Shown here piece after piece: positions 22,203-31,696 of a DNA stretch of 64,000 bases. Source of the DNA: Bacillus sp. EB106-08-02-XG196 (GTDB lineage: Bacteria; Bacillota; Bacilli; Bacillales; Cytobacillaceae); the NCBI RefSeq assembly GCF_013396335.1, contig NZ_JABWSY010000005.1, positions 1-64,000 of the forward strand, read 5' to 3'. Under the pieces are notes generated by a model that searched no databases, was not told the DNA's origin, and saw nothing but the letters and a program-made list of their open reading frames with translations. Within the stretch, counting starts at the first letter, position 1. Every line of letters starts with the position of its first letter. The position numbers were made by a program, and so were the translations under genes.

Positions 22203-23087
22203 ATGAGTTCTACTCAAAGGATTATTCAAAGATTTATTGATAAATTCCAAAATGAAGATACGTGGCTCGCTATAGGGGAAGGTTTACTTAAGATTATTGC
22301 GATTATGATCGTTGCTAAAATTCTTATTAAGTTAGGCAGTCTGGCCATTGATAATGTTTTCAAAATAAGAACGCGGTCTCCACTTAAGACTTCCGAACGC
22401 AGGGAAGAAACATTATCAAAGCTTCTCGATAATGTACTTACATACGTTGTCTATTTTATTTCTTTTATGATGATTCTTTCTGTCTTAACCATTGATGTAA
22501 AAGCGCTGATTGCTGGGGCTGGGGTTGTCGGACTCGCCGTGGGTTTTGGAGCGCAGAGTCTTGTCAAAGATGTAATCAGCGGTTTCTTTATTATTTTTGA
22601 GGATCAGTTTTCAGTTGGTGATCACGTTCGAATAGACCAATTTGAAGGAACCGTTCAAACGATTGGTTTACGAACAACCAAGTTAAAAAGCTGGACAGGA
22701 GAAGTCCACATCCTGCCGAATGGAAGCATTATTCAGGTAACAAATTTCTCATTAAATAATAGCCTTGCCATTATTGATATCTCTGTGGCATATGAAGAAG
22801 ATATCGAAAAAACGCAAAAGGTCATCAGGGATTTGCTTGAAAAAATGCCGGATCAATACGAAGAATTAACGAAGGCACCTGAGCTTTTAGGTGTCCAAAC
22901 CTTAGGACCATCAGAGGTTGTTTTAAGAATTGTTGCTGAAACACTGCCAATGAAGCATGCGGGTGTTACAAGGAATATTAAAAGAGATGTTAAAGAATGT
23001 TTAGATGCGCATGGAATTGAAATTCCATATCCACGTATGGTCATGTACTCAAAGAATTCTGGAAATATCACTGAACCTGGTGTTTAG
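22203..23087 (+). CDS. Small-conductance mechanosensitive channel family protein
   Basis: MscS-type channel of 294 residues that releases solutes on hypo-osmotic shock. There are two to three N-terminal membrane helices, the pore-lining segment (ALIAGAGVVGLAVGFGAQSLVKDVISGFFIIFEDQ) and the cytoplasmic beta domain (GTVQTIGLRTTKLKSWTGEVHILPNG). It resembles B. subtilis YkuT. It sits directly upstream of the DUF951 gene, 15 bp apart, probably co-transcribed. Confidence 0.93.
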   Translation: MSSTQRIIQRFIDKFQNEDTWLAIGEGLLKIIAIMIVAKILIKLGSLAIDNVFKIRTRSPLKTSERREETLSKLLDNVLTYVVYFISFMMILSVLTIDVKALIAGAGVVGLAVGFGAQSLVKDVISGFFIIFEDQFSVGDHVRIDQFEGTVQTIGLRTTKLKSWTGEVHILPNGSIIQVTNFSLNNSLAIIDISVAYEEDIEKTQKVIRDLLEKMPDQYEELTKAPELLGVQTLGPSEVVLRIVAETLPMKHAGVTRNIKRDVKECLDAHGIEIPYPRMVMYSKNSGNITEPGV

Positions 23088-23102
23088 AAGGAGAGGATTT
23101 CA

Positions 23103-23300
23103 ATGGAGGAAAAAGAATTTGGGTTAAATGATGTTGTTGAAATGAAGAAACAGCACCCATGTGGAACCAATCGCTGGAAAATTATTCGCATGGGGATGGA
23201 TATTCGCATTAAATGTGAAGGCTGTGATCATAGTGTAATGATCCCGAGGCGTGAGTTTTCCCGGAAAATGAAGAAAATATTGGTGAAGCATGAACAGTAG
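23103..23300 (+). CDS. yyzM: DUF951 family protein YyzM
   Basis: A 65-residue basic protein with the DUF951 pattern: FGLNDVVEMKKQHPCGTNRWKIIRMGMDIRIKCEGC followed by SVMIPRREFSRKMK. Two cysteines in CEGC and one in HPCG could bind a metal, but this has not been shown to my knowledge. It follows the mscS gene with an AGGAGAGG ribosome binding site. The same gene pair is common in Bacilli. Confidence 0.9.
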   Translation: MEEKEFGLNDVVEMKKQHPCGTNRWKIIRMGMDIRIKCEGCDHSVMIPRREFSRKMKKILVKHEQ

Positions 23301-23317
23301 TTCATGCTTCTTTTTTT
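23285..23317 (+). terminator. Terminator after yyzM
   Basis: GAAGCATGAAC/GTTCATGCTTC perfect eleven-base stem with loop AGTA, followed by eight T. It overlaps the 3' end of yyzM. Confidence 0.93.
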
Positions 23318-23375
23318 GGCTTAAATATATTATCCTATTAAAAAAGTAGATAGATTATTTTGGGGGTGAGGGAAT

Positions 23376-25373
23376 TTGGCTGAAGTTCTGAAATCAGCAT
23401 GTCCTTTAAATTGCTGGGACAGCTGTGGTCTTCTTGTAACGATTGAAAATAATAAAGTAATAAAGGTCGAAGGTGACCCCTCGCACCCGATTACCAAGGG
23501 GAAAATTTGCGGCAGAGGAAGAATGCTCGAAACAAGGACCAATTCTCCTGAACGGATTCTATATCCCTTAAAAAAGGTGAATGGAGAGTTTAAGCAAATT
23601 TCATGGAACCAAGCACTTGATGAAATTTCACTTAAGTTGAAGGAAGTTAAAGAACAATATGGTTCCACTGCTGTCCTCCATAGTCATGATTATGCAAACA
23701 ACGGAATACTAAAAAGTCTAGATCAACGATTTTTTAATGGTTATGGCGGCGTTACAGAAATTTTTGGATCACTTTGCTGGGGTGCGGGAATTGAGGCGCA
23801 AAAGTGGGATTTTGGTGATGCTTATGGTCATGAACCAGACGATATCCTAAATAGTAAAAACATTATTATTTGGGGAAGAAACGTCGCGCGGACCAACATG
23901 CACTTTTATGAAAAGCTACTAGAAGCAAAGAAAAATGGTCTGAAAATTTATGTAATAGATCCTCTATATAATGCAACTGCAAAAATAGCAGACGAATATA
24001 TATCAGTAAAACCTGGAATGGATGGTCTACTTGCTGCCGGTATCATAAAGGAAATTCTCCGATTAGGAATAGAAGATCGTGGGTTTATTGACCAATATAC
24101 GTATGGCTTTGAGGATTTAGAAAACCTTATTGATACTATTTCTTTAGAAAAAATCAGTGAAATGACAGAAGTACCAATTGAAACGATCCACTCTTTAGCA
24201 AAGGTCTTTACAGATAAACCAACAGCGACTTTTATGGGACTTGGCCTGCAGCGTTACAAAAACGGCGGGAATACGATCCGTTTGATTGATGCTCTTGTAG
24301 CGGTAAGCGGCAATATTGGAATTCTAGGCGGAGGCGCAAATTATGCAAATCTCCAAGTAGGTCAAAGCTTTGATATTGCTAATTTAACAATGAGTGATCG
24401 CAAGACCAGCCATAGACAGTTTTCGATTATGAAGCAAGCGGAGGAAGTACTCGCTGCCATTGATCCAGAAATTAAGATGATTATCGTCACCTGTGGCAAT
24501 CCTCTTACACAGGTACCGGATTCATCCATCGTAGAAAAAGCCTTTGCGTCTGTTTCGACATTAGTGGTTATTGAGCAATTTATGACGGATACAGCGCAGC
24601 ATGCTGATTATGTGCTGCCAACTACAACATCATTTGAAGAAGAAGATATTTATTATTCTTCTATGTATCATCATTATGTGAACTATGGTCCGAAACTCAT
24701 TTCAGCCCCTGGAGAAGCAAAGTCGGATTTATGGATTTGGACACAGCTTGCACAGAGACTTGGATTTGGTGATGATTTTAAGTTTTCAAGAGAGCAGTTG
24801 TTGGAATTGTCTCTTCAGTCGTTAGCTGAAAAGGGAAAAACGTTAGATGAACTTAAAGAGAAAAGTGCTCTTGAATTGCCGGTAAAGCGAGTTCCATGGG
24901 AGGATTTCCAGTTCAAAACGGCCTCTGGGAAATATGAATTTACATCTATGAATAAGGGCGAAGAAGGTAAGTTGAAATTAGCCGTTCCTGAAGAATCAAA
25001 ATGGAACAATCCCGACCTAGCTGAGAAGTTTCCATATAACTTATTAACCATCCATCCATTAAGATCAAATCACTCTCAAAATTATCATCTTTTTCCAAAG
25101 GAACCTCAACTGAAGGTAGAAGTGGCAGGGAATATTGCGGCTGACAAGGATCTTAAAGATGGGGACTTTGTAAGAGTATGGAATGATCGTGGTGAGGTGA
25201 AAGGATATCTCGCTATTTTGCCTAAAGCCCACCCAAACACGATAAATATCGATGAAGGGATTTGGAAGAGGTTTGGCGGTTCTGTAAATACCTTAACCTC
25301 AAGCGGTGAATCCGATAATGGACTAGGCAGTACCTTATATGATTGTCTTGTAAATATTGAAAAAATTAACTAA
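23376..25373 (+). CDS. yyaE: Molybdopterin-dependent oxidoreductase YyaE
   Basis: A 665-residue cytoplasmic enzyme of the DMSO reductase/formate dehydrogenase family. The N-terminal [4Fe-4S] site is C9-x3-C13-x3-C17 ... C45, followed by the molybdopterin domains and the C-terminal dinucleotide-binding domain (NLLTIHPLRSNHSQNYHLF). No signal peptide is present. It corresponds in place and length to B. subtilis YyaE, whose substrate is not defined. The start is TTG at 23376 with GGGGGTGAGG upstream. Confidence 0.9.
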   Translation: MAEVLKSACPLNCWDSCGLLVTIENNKVIKVEGDPSHPITKGKICGRGRMLETRTNSPERILYPLKKVNGEFKQISWNQALDEISLKLKEVKEQYGSTAVLHSHDYANNGILKSLDQRFFNGYGGVTEIFGSLCWGAGIEAQKWDFGDAYGHEPDDILNSKNIIIWGRNVARTNMHFYEKLLEAKKNGLKIYVIDPLYNATAKIADEYISVKPGMDGLLAAGIIKEILRLGIEDRGFIDQYTYGFEDLENLIDTISLEKISEMTEVPIETIHSLAKVFTDKPTATFMGLGLQRYKNGGNTIRLIDALVAVSGNIGILGGGANYANLQVGQSFDIANLTMSDRKTSHRQFSIMKQAEEVLAAIDPEIKMIIVTCGNPLTQVPDSSIVEKAFASVSTLVVIEQFMTDTAQHADYVLPTTTSFEEEDIYYSSMYHHYVNYGPKLISAPGEAKSDLWIWTQLAQRLGFGDDFKFSREQLLELSLQSLAEKGKTLDELKEKSALELPVKRVPWEDFQFKTASGKYEFTSMNKGEEGKLKLAVPEESKWNNPDLAEKFPYNLLTIHPLRSNHSQNYHLFPKEPQLKVEVAGNIAADKDLKDGDFVRVWNDRGEVKGYLAILPKAHPNTINIDEGIWKRFGGSVNTLTSSGESDNGLGSTLYDCLVNIEKIN

Positions 25374-25397
25374 CTGGTGACTCGTGCGCCAGTTTTT
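25372..25397 (+). terminator. Terminator after yyaE
   Basis: AACTGG/CCAGTT stem with an eleven-base loop followed by TTTG; short but placed right at the stop codon. Confidence 0.55.
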
Positions 25398-25507
25398 GTT
25401 GTTCTTGTCTTTTTAATAACTAATGCCTATAATTGTGAGAGGCATTTTTAATTAATTTCGTACTTATTTTTAATAAAATAGATGTGATTTCTAGAGGAGT
25501 GAATGTT

Positions 25508-26608
25508 ATGGCTTTAACAGCAGGAATTGTAGGTTTACCGAATGTCGGGAAGTCTACATTATTTAATGCAATCACACAGGCTGGAGCTGAATCAGCTAAC
25601 TATCCGTTCTGTACGATTGATCCAAACGTTGGGATTGTGGAAGTACCAGACCACCGTCTTAATAAATTGACGGAGCTTGTTCAGCCGAAAAAGACAGTTC
25701 CCACTGCATTTGAGTTTACGGATATTGCAGGAATTGTAAAGGGTGCAAGTAAAGGTGAAGGACTAGGAAATAAATTCTTATCACATATTCGTCAAGTAGA
25801 CGCAATTTGTCAGGTTGTCCGCTGCTTTGCAGATGATAATATTACCCACGTTTCAGGGAAAGTCGATCCTATTTCAGATATTGAGGTCATTAACTTAGAG
25901 TTAATCCTTGCTGACATGGAATCGGTTGAGAAACGAATAAGCCGGGTTGAAAAACTAGCGAAGCAAAAAGATAAAGAGGCTGCGGCTGAGTTTGAAGTGC
26001 TTTCTATGCTTCGTGATGCTTTTGAAGCTGAAAAGCCGGCACGGACGGTTGAGTTTACTGAAGAACAGCTGAAAATCGCAAAAATGCTTCATCTTTTGAC
26101 GATTAAGCCAGTTCTTTATGTGGCAAACGTAGGTGAAGATGATGTAGCAAATCCATCAGAAAACGAATATGTTCAGAAGGTTCGTGAGTTTGCAGCGGCA
26201 GACAATGCGGAAGTAATCGTGATTTGTGCAAAAATTGAAGAAGAAATTGCTGAACTCGAGGGCGAAGAAAAGCAAATGTTCCTTGAAGAGCTTGGAATTG
26301 AAGAATCTGGACTTGATCAATTAATACGTGCGGCTTATAACTTACTTGGATTAGCTACCTACTTTACAGCGGGTGTGCAAGAAGTTCGCGCGTGGACGTT
26401 TATAAACGGAATGAAGGCTCCACAATGTGCGGGTATCATTCACTCTGACTTTGAACGCGGATTTATTCGTGCCGAAACGGTTTCATATGATGACTTATTA
26501 GCAGCAGGAAGTCACAATGCCGCGAAGGAAGCAGGAAAAGTCCGTTTAGAAGGAAAAGAATATTTAGTAAAAGATGGAGACGTCATTCACTTCCGTTTCA
26601 ATGTGTAA
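25508..26608 (+). CDS. ychF: Redox-regulated ATPase YchF
   Basis: OBG-family P-loop protein that hydrolyses ATP and associates with ribosomes. G1 is GLPNVGKSTLF near the N-terminus, and the C-terminal TGS domain includes the ending EYLVKDGDVIHFRFNV. The ATG at 25508 follows GAGGAGTGA and gives 366 residues, the normal size. In B. subtilis the gene is yyaF, also upstream of rpsF. Confidence 0.97.
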   Translation: MALTAGIVGLPNVGKSTLFNAITQAGAESANYPFCTIDPNVGIVEVPDHRLNKLTELVQPKKTVPTAFEFTDIAGIVKGASKGEGLGNKFLSHIRQVDAICQVVRCFADDNITHVSGKVDPISDIEVINLELILADMESVEKRISRVEKLAKQKDKEAAAEFEVLSMLRDAFEAEKPARTVEFTEEQLKIAKMLHLLTIKPVLYVANVGEDDVANPSENEYVQKVREFAAADNAEVIVICAKIEEEIAELEGEEKQMFLEELGIEESGLDQLIRAAYNLLGLATYFTAGVQEVRAWTFINGMKAPQCAGIIHSDFERGFIRAETVSYDDLLAAGSHNAAKEAGKVRLEGKEYLVKDGDVIHFRFNV

Positions 26609-26615
26609 AATGATC

Positions 26616-26640
26616 AGCCTTGCGTTTGCAAGGCTTTTTA
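26616..26640 (+). terminator. Terminator after ychF
   Basis: AGCCTTGC/GCAAGGCT stem with GTTT loop then TTTTTA. Confidence 0.88.
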
Positions 26641-26740
26641 CATGGAGAGACTAGCTAGGGGAAAAACTTGAATTTGTGAACAACCTTGCATTTCCTGATT
26701 AACTATGCTAAAATTTTACCTTGTGAGTAATGAATAATTG

Positions 26741-26776
26741 CTCCTTGCCCAAATGGGCCGTTTAGACCAAAAGGAG
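26741..26776 (+). promoter_or_regulatory. Candidate S6:S18 autoregulatory leader of rpsF
   Basis: CTCCTT (26741-26746) can pair with AAGGAG (26771-26776), the rpsF ribosome binding site, enclosing a small GCCC/GGGC hairpin and a CCG triplet. A conserved S6:S18-binding RNA structure is known in rpsF leaders of many bacteria and represses the operon. The sequestration pairing is visible; the protein-binding role is inferred. Confidence 0.5.
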
Positions 26777-26785
26777 GTGACTGTG

Positions 26786-27073
26786 ATGAATAAGTACGAA
26801 ATCATGTACATCATCCGCCCAAATATTGAAGATGAATCGAAAAAAGCTCTTGTTGAGCGTTTCAACGGAATTCTTCTTGAAAACGGTGCGGAAACTGCTG
26901 AAACAAAAGATTGGGGTAAGCGTCGTTTAGCTTACGAAATCAACGATTTCCGTGATGGTTATTACGAAATCGTGAAAACTACATCTTCAGCTGACGCGGT
27001 ACAAGAATTTTCTCGTCTTGCGAAAATCAGCGAAGATATCATTCGCCATTTAGTAATTAAAGAAGAAGCTTAA
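26786..27073 (+). CDS. rpsF: Ribosomal protein S6
   Basis: Small-subunit protein that binds 16S rRNA together with S18. The ATG at 26786 is behind a perfect AAGGAGGTG and gives 95 residues starting [13 protein letters not shown], the family start; upstream in-frame codons belong to the leader. First gene of the conserved rpsF-ssb-rpsR operon. Confidence 0.98.
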   Translation: MNKYEIMYIIRPNIEDESKKALVERFNGILLENGAETAETKDWGKRRLAYEINDFRDGYYEIVKTTSSADAVQEFSRLAKISEDIIRHLVIKEEA

Positions 27074-27096
27074 TATAAATATATTTTTGGTCAGAA

Positions 27097-27112
27097 TGTT
27101 TCACATGGAACA
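27097..27112. other. parS-like site between rpsF and ssb
   Basis: TGTTTCACATGGAACA; its reverse complement differs from the parS in spo0J by a single base (C to T in the central CACGTG). It may be a weak additional ParB loading site. A chance match cannot be excluded. Confidence 0.5.
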
Positions 27113-27141
27113 TTCGCCGAGAAAAAAAGGAGTTGATTCTG

Positions 27142-27669
27142 ATGATGAATCGTGTCGTGCTTGTTGGCCGTTTAACAAAAGATCCCGATTTGCGTTATAC
27201 ACCAAATGGGGTTCCTGTTGCTACCTTTACTTTAGCAGTTAACCGTCCGTTTTCTAGTCAGGCAGGTGAGCGTGAAGCAGACTTTATTAATTGTGTTGTT
27301 TGGCGTAAACCAGCTGAAAATGTGGCAAACTTCTTGAAAAAAGGCAGCCTTGCAGGAGTGGATGGCCGCATTCAAACCCGCAACTATGAAGGACAAGATG
27401 GTAAGCGTGTTTACGTTACAGAAGTTCAGGCAGAAAGTGTCCAATTTCTAGAACCTAAAAACTCCTCTGGCGGCGGCGGAAGAAGCGACAATGATCATTT
27501 CGGTGCCCCACCAAGAGAACCACAAGGAAATCCTTATGGCGGCGGCAATCAGAATCAACGTCAGTATCAAAACAATAATAATAGTAACAAAGGTTTTACT
27601 AAAGTGGATGATGATCCGTTCGCAGGTAACGGTCAGATAGACATCTCCGATGATGACTTACCATTTTAA
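27142..27669 (+). CDS. ssb: Single-stranded DNA-binding protein
   Basis: Essential SSB of replication, recombination and repair. The N-terminal OB fold ([21 protein letters not shown] to about residue 110) is followed by a Gly/Asn/Gln-rich flexible linker and the acidic interaction tip [16 protein letters not shown] lies nine bases before the ATG at 27142, which gives 175 residues; the next codon is also ATG. Confidence 0.98.
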   Translation: MMNRVVLVGRLTKDPDLRYTPNGVPVATFTLAVNRPFSSQAGEREADFINCVVWRKPAENVANFLKKGSLAGVDGRIQTRNYEGQDGKRVYVTEVQAESVQFLEPKNSSGGGGRSDNDHFGAPPREPQGNPYGGGNQNQRQYQNNNNSNKGFTKVDDDPFAGNGQIDISDDDLPF

Positions 27670-27723
27670 AGTAAACTTTGAATGAACGTTTTGAAAATAA
27701 CAGTAATGAAGGAGGGAATTTTC

Positions 27724-27966
27724 ATGGCAGGTGGAGGACGTAAAGGCGGACGCGCGAAGCGCCGTAAAGTGTGCTATTTTACAGCAAATGGTATCTCTCG
27801 CATCGATTATAAAGATGTAGATTTACTTAAAAAGTTTATCTCTGAGCGTGGAAAGATTTTACCACGTCGTGTAACTGGTACTAGCGCTAAATATCAGCGT
27901 AAACTAACAGTTGCAATCAAACGTGCACGTCAAATGGCATTATTACCATTCGTTGCAGGTGAATAA
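27724..27966 (+). CDS. rpsR: Ribosomal protein S18
   Basis: An 80-residue basic protein, [20 protein letters not shown] to LLPFVAGE, that pairs with S6 on the 30S platform. The start at 27724 has AAGGAGGG upstream. The single cysteine in KVCYFT marks the simple non-zinc form. Last gene of the rpsF-ssb-rpsR operon. Confidence 0.98.
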   Translation: MAGGGRKGGRAKRRKVCYFTANGISRIDYKDVDLLKKFISERGKILPRRVTGTSAKYQRKLTVAIKRARQMALLPFVAGE

Positions 27967-28002
27967 TAAAGCGTAAGCGCCTTGTTCAGGGGCGATAGTA
28001 TA

Positions 28003-28037
28003 AGACAGCAGGGATCTTCCCTGGCTGTCTTTTTATT
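28003..28037 (+). terminator. Terminator after rpsR
   Basis: AGACAGC-AGGGA/TCCCT-GGCTGTCT stem followed by TTTTATTTTA. Ends the ribosomal-ssb operon. Confidence 0.88.
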
Positions 28038-28120
28038 TTATCTTGCAGATTTGTTGAATAGCAGCGCGTATCTAGCTAAAATTAAGAAATAGGGTTTTTT
28101 GAATTAATTGGGGTGAAGCA

Positions 28121-29068
28121 GTGAAAAATGTTCGTAAATTAACAGAAGGTGCTATCCTTTTAGCAGCCTTTGCCGTTCTATTATTACTTACCATCTATGT
28201 TCCGTTTCTTGGGATGGTCGTAAACTTATTCTTAGCTGTGCCATTCATGCTTTTTGCGGCCAAGAATGATGGGAAAAGTCTTTTTGTTTTTATCATCGCC
28301 TCCCTTTTTCTATCATTCATTGTGGGAAGTATTATGTCGCTTCCATTAACACTTGCCTATGGAACAACGGGAGTCGTAATCGGGTACCTTATTCAAAAAC
28401 AAAAGAATATGGGTATTCTATTCATCGCAGGTACGCTTGTCTTTTTAGTCAATTTAATTATTATTTACGTATCAAGTATTGTTCTTTTTAAAGTAGATAT
28501 GATTACCGAAATGATTGAAATGATGCGTGAATCACTCAATGTTTCCGCAGATTTACTGAAGAATTTCGGGAATGCGCAAGACTCGGAAAAGGTATTGGAG
28601 CAATTTAATAATGGATTAAACTTAATTAAAACCTTAATCCCAACTTTATTTGTGCTCTCTTCCTTTTTCATCGTATTCATCATGCAGCTCGTATCGTTTC
28701 CGATTATTAAGAGATTTGGGGTTAAGATAGAAAAGTGGAAAAGCTTTAAAGACATTTCCTTACCAAAAAGCATATTATATTATTTTCTTCTTACTTTAAT
28801 TCTCAGTATGTTTATGAATCCTGAAGAAGGTACCTTCTGGTATATGGCAATTATCAATATGACCTACATCCTGCAATTCCTAATAGTCCTGCAAGGATAT
28901 ACGTTTATATTTTATTACTTCGACCAAAAGGGTATTTCAAAAGCTATTTCTATAACAATAGCGATTGTCTCTTTCATCATTCCAATTTTCCTTTATATTG
29001 TAGGGATATTAGGTATAATTGACTTAGGCTTTGATTTACGAAAGGGCTTTACGAAAAAAGAGAGATGA
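28121..29068 (+). CDS. yybS: DUF2232 membrane protein YybS
   Basis: A 315-residue protein with about eight hydrophobic helices and the DUF2232 pattern, corresponding to B. subtilis YybS. Function is unknown. It resembles S components of energy-coupling transporters in its topology, but no cofactor is established. GTG start at 28121 behind GGGGTGAAG. It is 23 bp upstream of gdpP, the usual neighbour. Confidence 0.88.
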   Translation: MKNVRKLTEGAILLAAFAVLLLLTIYVPFLGMVVNLFLAVPFMLFAAKNDGKSLFVFIIASLFLSFIVGSIMSLPLTLAYGTTGVVIGYLIQKQKNMGILFIAGTLVFLVNLIIIYVSSIVLFKVDMITEMIEMMRESLNVSADLLKNFGNAQDSEKVLEQFNNGLNLIKTLIPTLFVLSSFFIVFIMQLVSFPIIKRFGVKIEKWKSFKDISLPKSILYYFLLTLILSMFMNPEEGTFWYMAIINMTYILQFLIVLQGYTFIFYYFDQKGISKAISITIAIVSFIIPIFLYIVGILGIIDLGFDLRKGFTKKER

Positions 29069-29091
29069 CTACTGTTTAGGAGCTGAAAAAA

Positions 29092-31065
29092 TTGCCTGCA
29101 TTTATTGAAAAACGCTCGATTCGTTACCCTTTTTACGGGCTAATAGGCATTACAGTGGTGCTGCTCATTGTCCTGTCCTACTATAACTGGATACTCAGCT
29201 TGGTTGGGTTATTTCTCATCATCCCGCCGCTGTACTATATGATAGTCATTGAAACTAGCCAAAGAAAAGAGATGGAAGATTATATCTCAACCCTTTCCTA
29301 CCGAGTGAAAAGGGTGGGCGAAGAAGCGCTGATGGAGATGCCGATTGGAATTATGCTCATTAATGATGAGTATTCTATAGAGTGGACCAATCCCTTTCTT
29401 TCCTCCTATTTTGATGAAGATACCCTTATTGGAAAATCTCTTTATGAAATAGCTGACACGTTAATACCATTAATTAAACAGGAAGTGGAAACAGAAATCA
29501 TTACCCTGCACGGGAGAAAGTTCCGCGTCATTCTTAAAAGCGAGGAAAAACTTCTTTACTTCTTTGATGTGACCGAACAAAAGGAAATTGAAAAACTGTA
29601 TCATGATGAGCGGACCGTTATTGCGATTATCTTCTTAGATAATTACGATGAACTAACACAAGGTATGGATGATCAAATGCGTGGAAGCATCAACAATATG
29701 GTTACTTCCACCCTAAATAAATGGGCTCAGGACAACGGTATTTTTCTTAAAAGGATTTCCTCTGAACGGTTTATTGCTGTTTTTAATGAGGCGATCTTGC
29801 TGCTTCTCGAAAAAGAAAAATTTACTGTCCTTGATGAAATTAGAGAGATGACTTCTAAGCAGAATATCTCCTTTACACTCAGTATTGGTGTAGGTGCCGG
29901 GACACCATCCCTGCCTGAGTTAGGCGTATTGGCGCAATCAAGCCTTGATTTAGCCCTAGGAAGAGGCGGTGATCAGGTAGCCATCAAACATCCTAATGGC
30001 AAAGTGAAATTCTTTGGCGGCAAAACAAATCCAGTTGAAAAACGGACAAGGGTGCGTGCACGCGTTATTTCGCATGCATTAAAGGATCTAATTACTGCAA
30101 GTGATAAAGTAATTATTATGGGTCATAAAAATCCTGATATGGATTCTATTGGTTCTTCGATTGGCATTTACAAGGTTGCTCAAATGAATCAAAAAGAGGC
30201 CTACATAGTTTTGAACCCTCAAGAAATGGACGGCGCTGTTCATAGGCTCATGGAAGAAATTCGCCATCAAGAGCAATTATTTTCTCGATTCATAGGTCCA
30301 GAAGAGGCATTGGAAATCTCAACAGAAAAAACATTGTTAGTAATCGTCGATACCCATAAGCCAGCACTCGTCATTGAAGAACGGCTGCTTAATAAAATTG
30401 ATAATGTTGTAGTGATTGACCATCATCGCCGTGGAGAAGAATTTATTACAAATCCAGTTCTTGTTTATATGGAGCCCTATGCTTCCTCCACTGCAGAGCT
30501 TGTAACCGAATTTCTTGAATACCAGCCGAAACGCGGTAAAATAGAAATGATAGAGGCAACGGCACTGCTCGCAGGAATTGTGGTAGATACGAAAAGCTTT
30601 ACTTTACGAACAGGTGCTAGAACCTTCGATGCTGCTTCCTATTTACGCGGCCAAGGGGCAGATACCATCCTGGTACAGAAGTTTTTAAAAGAAAGCGTTA
30701 ATACGTATATTAAGCGCGCTAAATTAATCGAATCGGTGTTTTTTTACCGCGATGGAATTGCGATTGCTAAAGGGGATGAAGGGGATCTTCATGATCAGGT
30801 CCTTCTCGCCCAGGCTGCGGATACACTTCTGACTATGGATGGTGTAGCGGCTTCCTTCGTGATTGCGAAACGAAATGAAGGGCTGATTGGAATTAGTGCG
30901 AGATCGCTTGGAAATGTAAATGTCCAAATTATTATGGAAAAGCTTCAAGGCGGCGGGCACCTGACAAATGCAGCCACCCAGTTGACCGGGATCTCCGTAA
31001 TAGAAGCAGAAAGACAATTAAAGCTTGCGATTGAAGAATATTTTGAAGGTGGGAAAAAAGAATGA
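29092..31065 (+). CDS. gdpP: Cyclic-di-AMP phosphodiesterase GdpP
   Basis: Membrane-bound enzyme that hydrolyses c-di-AMP to pApA, controlling potassium, osmotic and cell-wall homeostasis. Two N-terminal membrane helices are followed by a degenerate haem-binding PAS domain, a degenerate GGDEF domain, and the DHH/DHHA1 catalytic unit: HKNPDMD (H345, D349, D351) and D443-H444-H445. It ends with GGGHLTNAA. Length (657) matches B. subtilis GdpP. TTG start at 29092. Its stop overlaps the rplI start by four bases. Confidence 0.96.
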   Translation: MPAFIEKRSIRYPFYGLIGITVVLLIVLSYYNWILSLVGLFLIIPPLYYMIVIETSQRKEMEDYISTLSYRVKRVGEEALMEMPIGIMLINDEYSIEWTNPFLSSYFDEDTLIGKSLYEIADTLIPLIKQEVETEIITLHGRKFRVILKSEEKLLYFFDVTEQKEIEKLYHDERTVIAIIFLDNYDELTQGMDDQMRGSINNMVTSTLNKWAQDNGIFLKRISSERFIAVFNEAILLLLEKEKFTVLDEIREMTSKQNISFTLSIGVGAGTPSLPELGVLAQSSLDLALGRGGDQVAIKHPNGKVKFFGGKTNPVEKRTRVRARVISHALKDLITASDKVIIMGHKNPDMDSIGSSIGIYKVAQMNQKEAYIVLNPQEMDGAVHRLMEEIRHQEQLFSRFIGPEEALEISTEKTLLVIVDTHKPALVIEERLLNKIDNVVVIDHHRRGEEFITNPVLVYMEPYASSTAELVTEFLEYQPKRGKIEMIEATALLAGIVVDTKSFTLRTGARTFDAASYLRGQGADTILVQKFLKESVNTYIKRAKLIESVFFYRDGIAIAKGDEGDLHDQVLLAQAADTLLTMDGVAASFVIAKRNEGLIGISARSLGNVNVQIIMEKLQGGGHLTNAATQLTGISVIEAERQLKLAIEEYFEGGKKE

Positions 31066-31511
31066 AGGTAATTTTTTTAAAAGATGTAAAAGGTAAAGGT
31101 AAAAAAGGTGAAGTGAAAAATGTTGCGGATGGATATGCGCAAAATTTCTTAATTAAGCAAGGCCTTGCTATTGAAGCGAGTAATGCAAACATCAGTACGC
31201 TTGAGGGTCAAAAGAAAAAGGAAGACAAACGTGCAGCAGAAGAGCTTGCAGAAGCTAAAAAGCTAGGAGAACAGTTGGAAAAAACTACAGTTGAGCTATC
31301 CGCAAAAGCCGGTGAAGGCGGCCGCCTTTTTGGTTCAATTACGACAAAGCAAATTGCGGAAGAACTTCAAAAGAAACACGGTATTAAAATCGATAAACGC
31401 AAAATGGAATTATCAGATGCGATTCGTACCCTAGGACATACAAAGGTTCCAGTTAAGCTTCATCATGAAGTTTTAGCAACGTTAACCGTTCATGTAAAAG
31501 AAGTAAATTAA
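31062..31511 (+). CDS. rplI: Ribosomal protein L9
   Basis: 149-residue large-subunit protein with the two-lobed form of L9: N-terminal [21 protein letters not shown], a long central helix, and the C-terminal domain [16 protein letters not shown]. The ATG overlaps the gdpP stop (ATGA), which couples their translation. Confidence 0.98.
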   Translation: MKVIFLKDVKGKGKKGEVKNVADGYAQNFLIKQGLAIEASNANISTLEGQKKKEDKRAAEELAEAKKLGEQLEKTTVELSAKAGEGGRLFGSITTKQIAEELQKKHGIKIDKRKMELSDAIRTLGHTKVPVKLHHEVLATLTVHVKEVN

Positions 31512-31583
31512 TTTCCAGTTCAAATTTTAGATAAACATGTTAAAATAATAAAAGTTAAAGGGAAAAGTTAGTTTCTTTTTCTT

Positions 31584-31622
31584 AAGTGAGTGATGTGATC
31601 GGTTGAGGCTGGTCACTTTTCT
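31584..31622 (+). terminator. Possible terminator after rplI
   Basis: AAGTGA (31584-31589) pairs with TCACTT (31613-31618) across a long GC-containing loop, followed by TTCTTT. The stem is short. Confidence 0.4.
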
Positions 31623-31696
31623 TTATTATGGACATATTTAGGTTTAATACTATTAATATATAAAATATCCTCTTCAAAATAGGAGGTTTTTGATAA

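Noticed and set aside
23256-23272. TTTTCCCGGAAAA resembling a Noc binding site in yyzM
   Set aside because: One base short of the Noc consensus centre and inside a conserved coding sequence; too weak to call.
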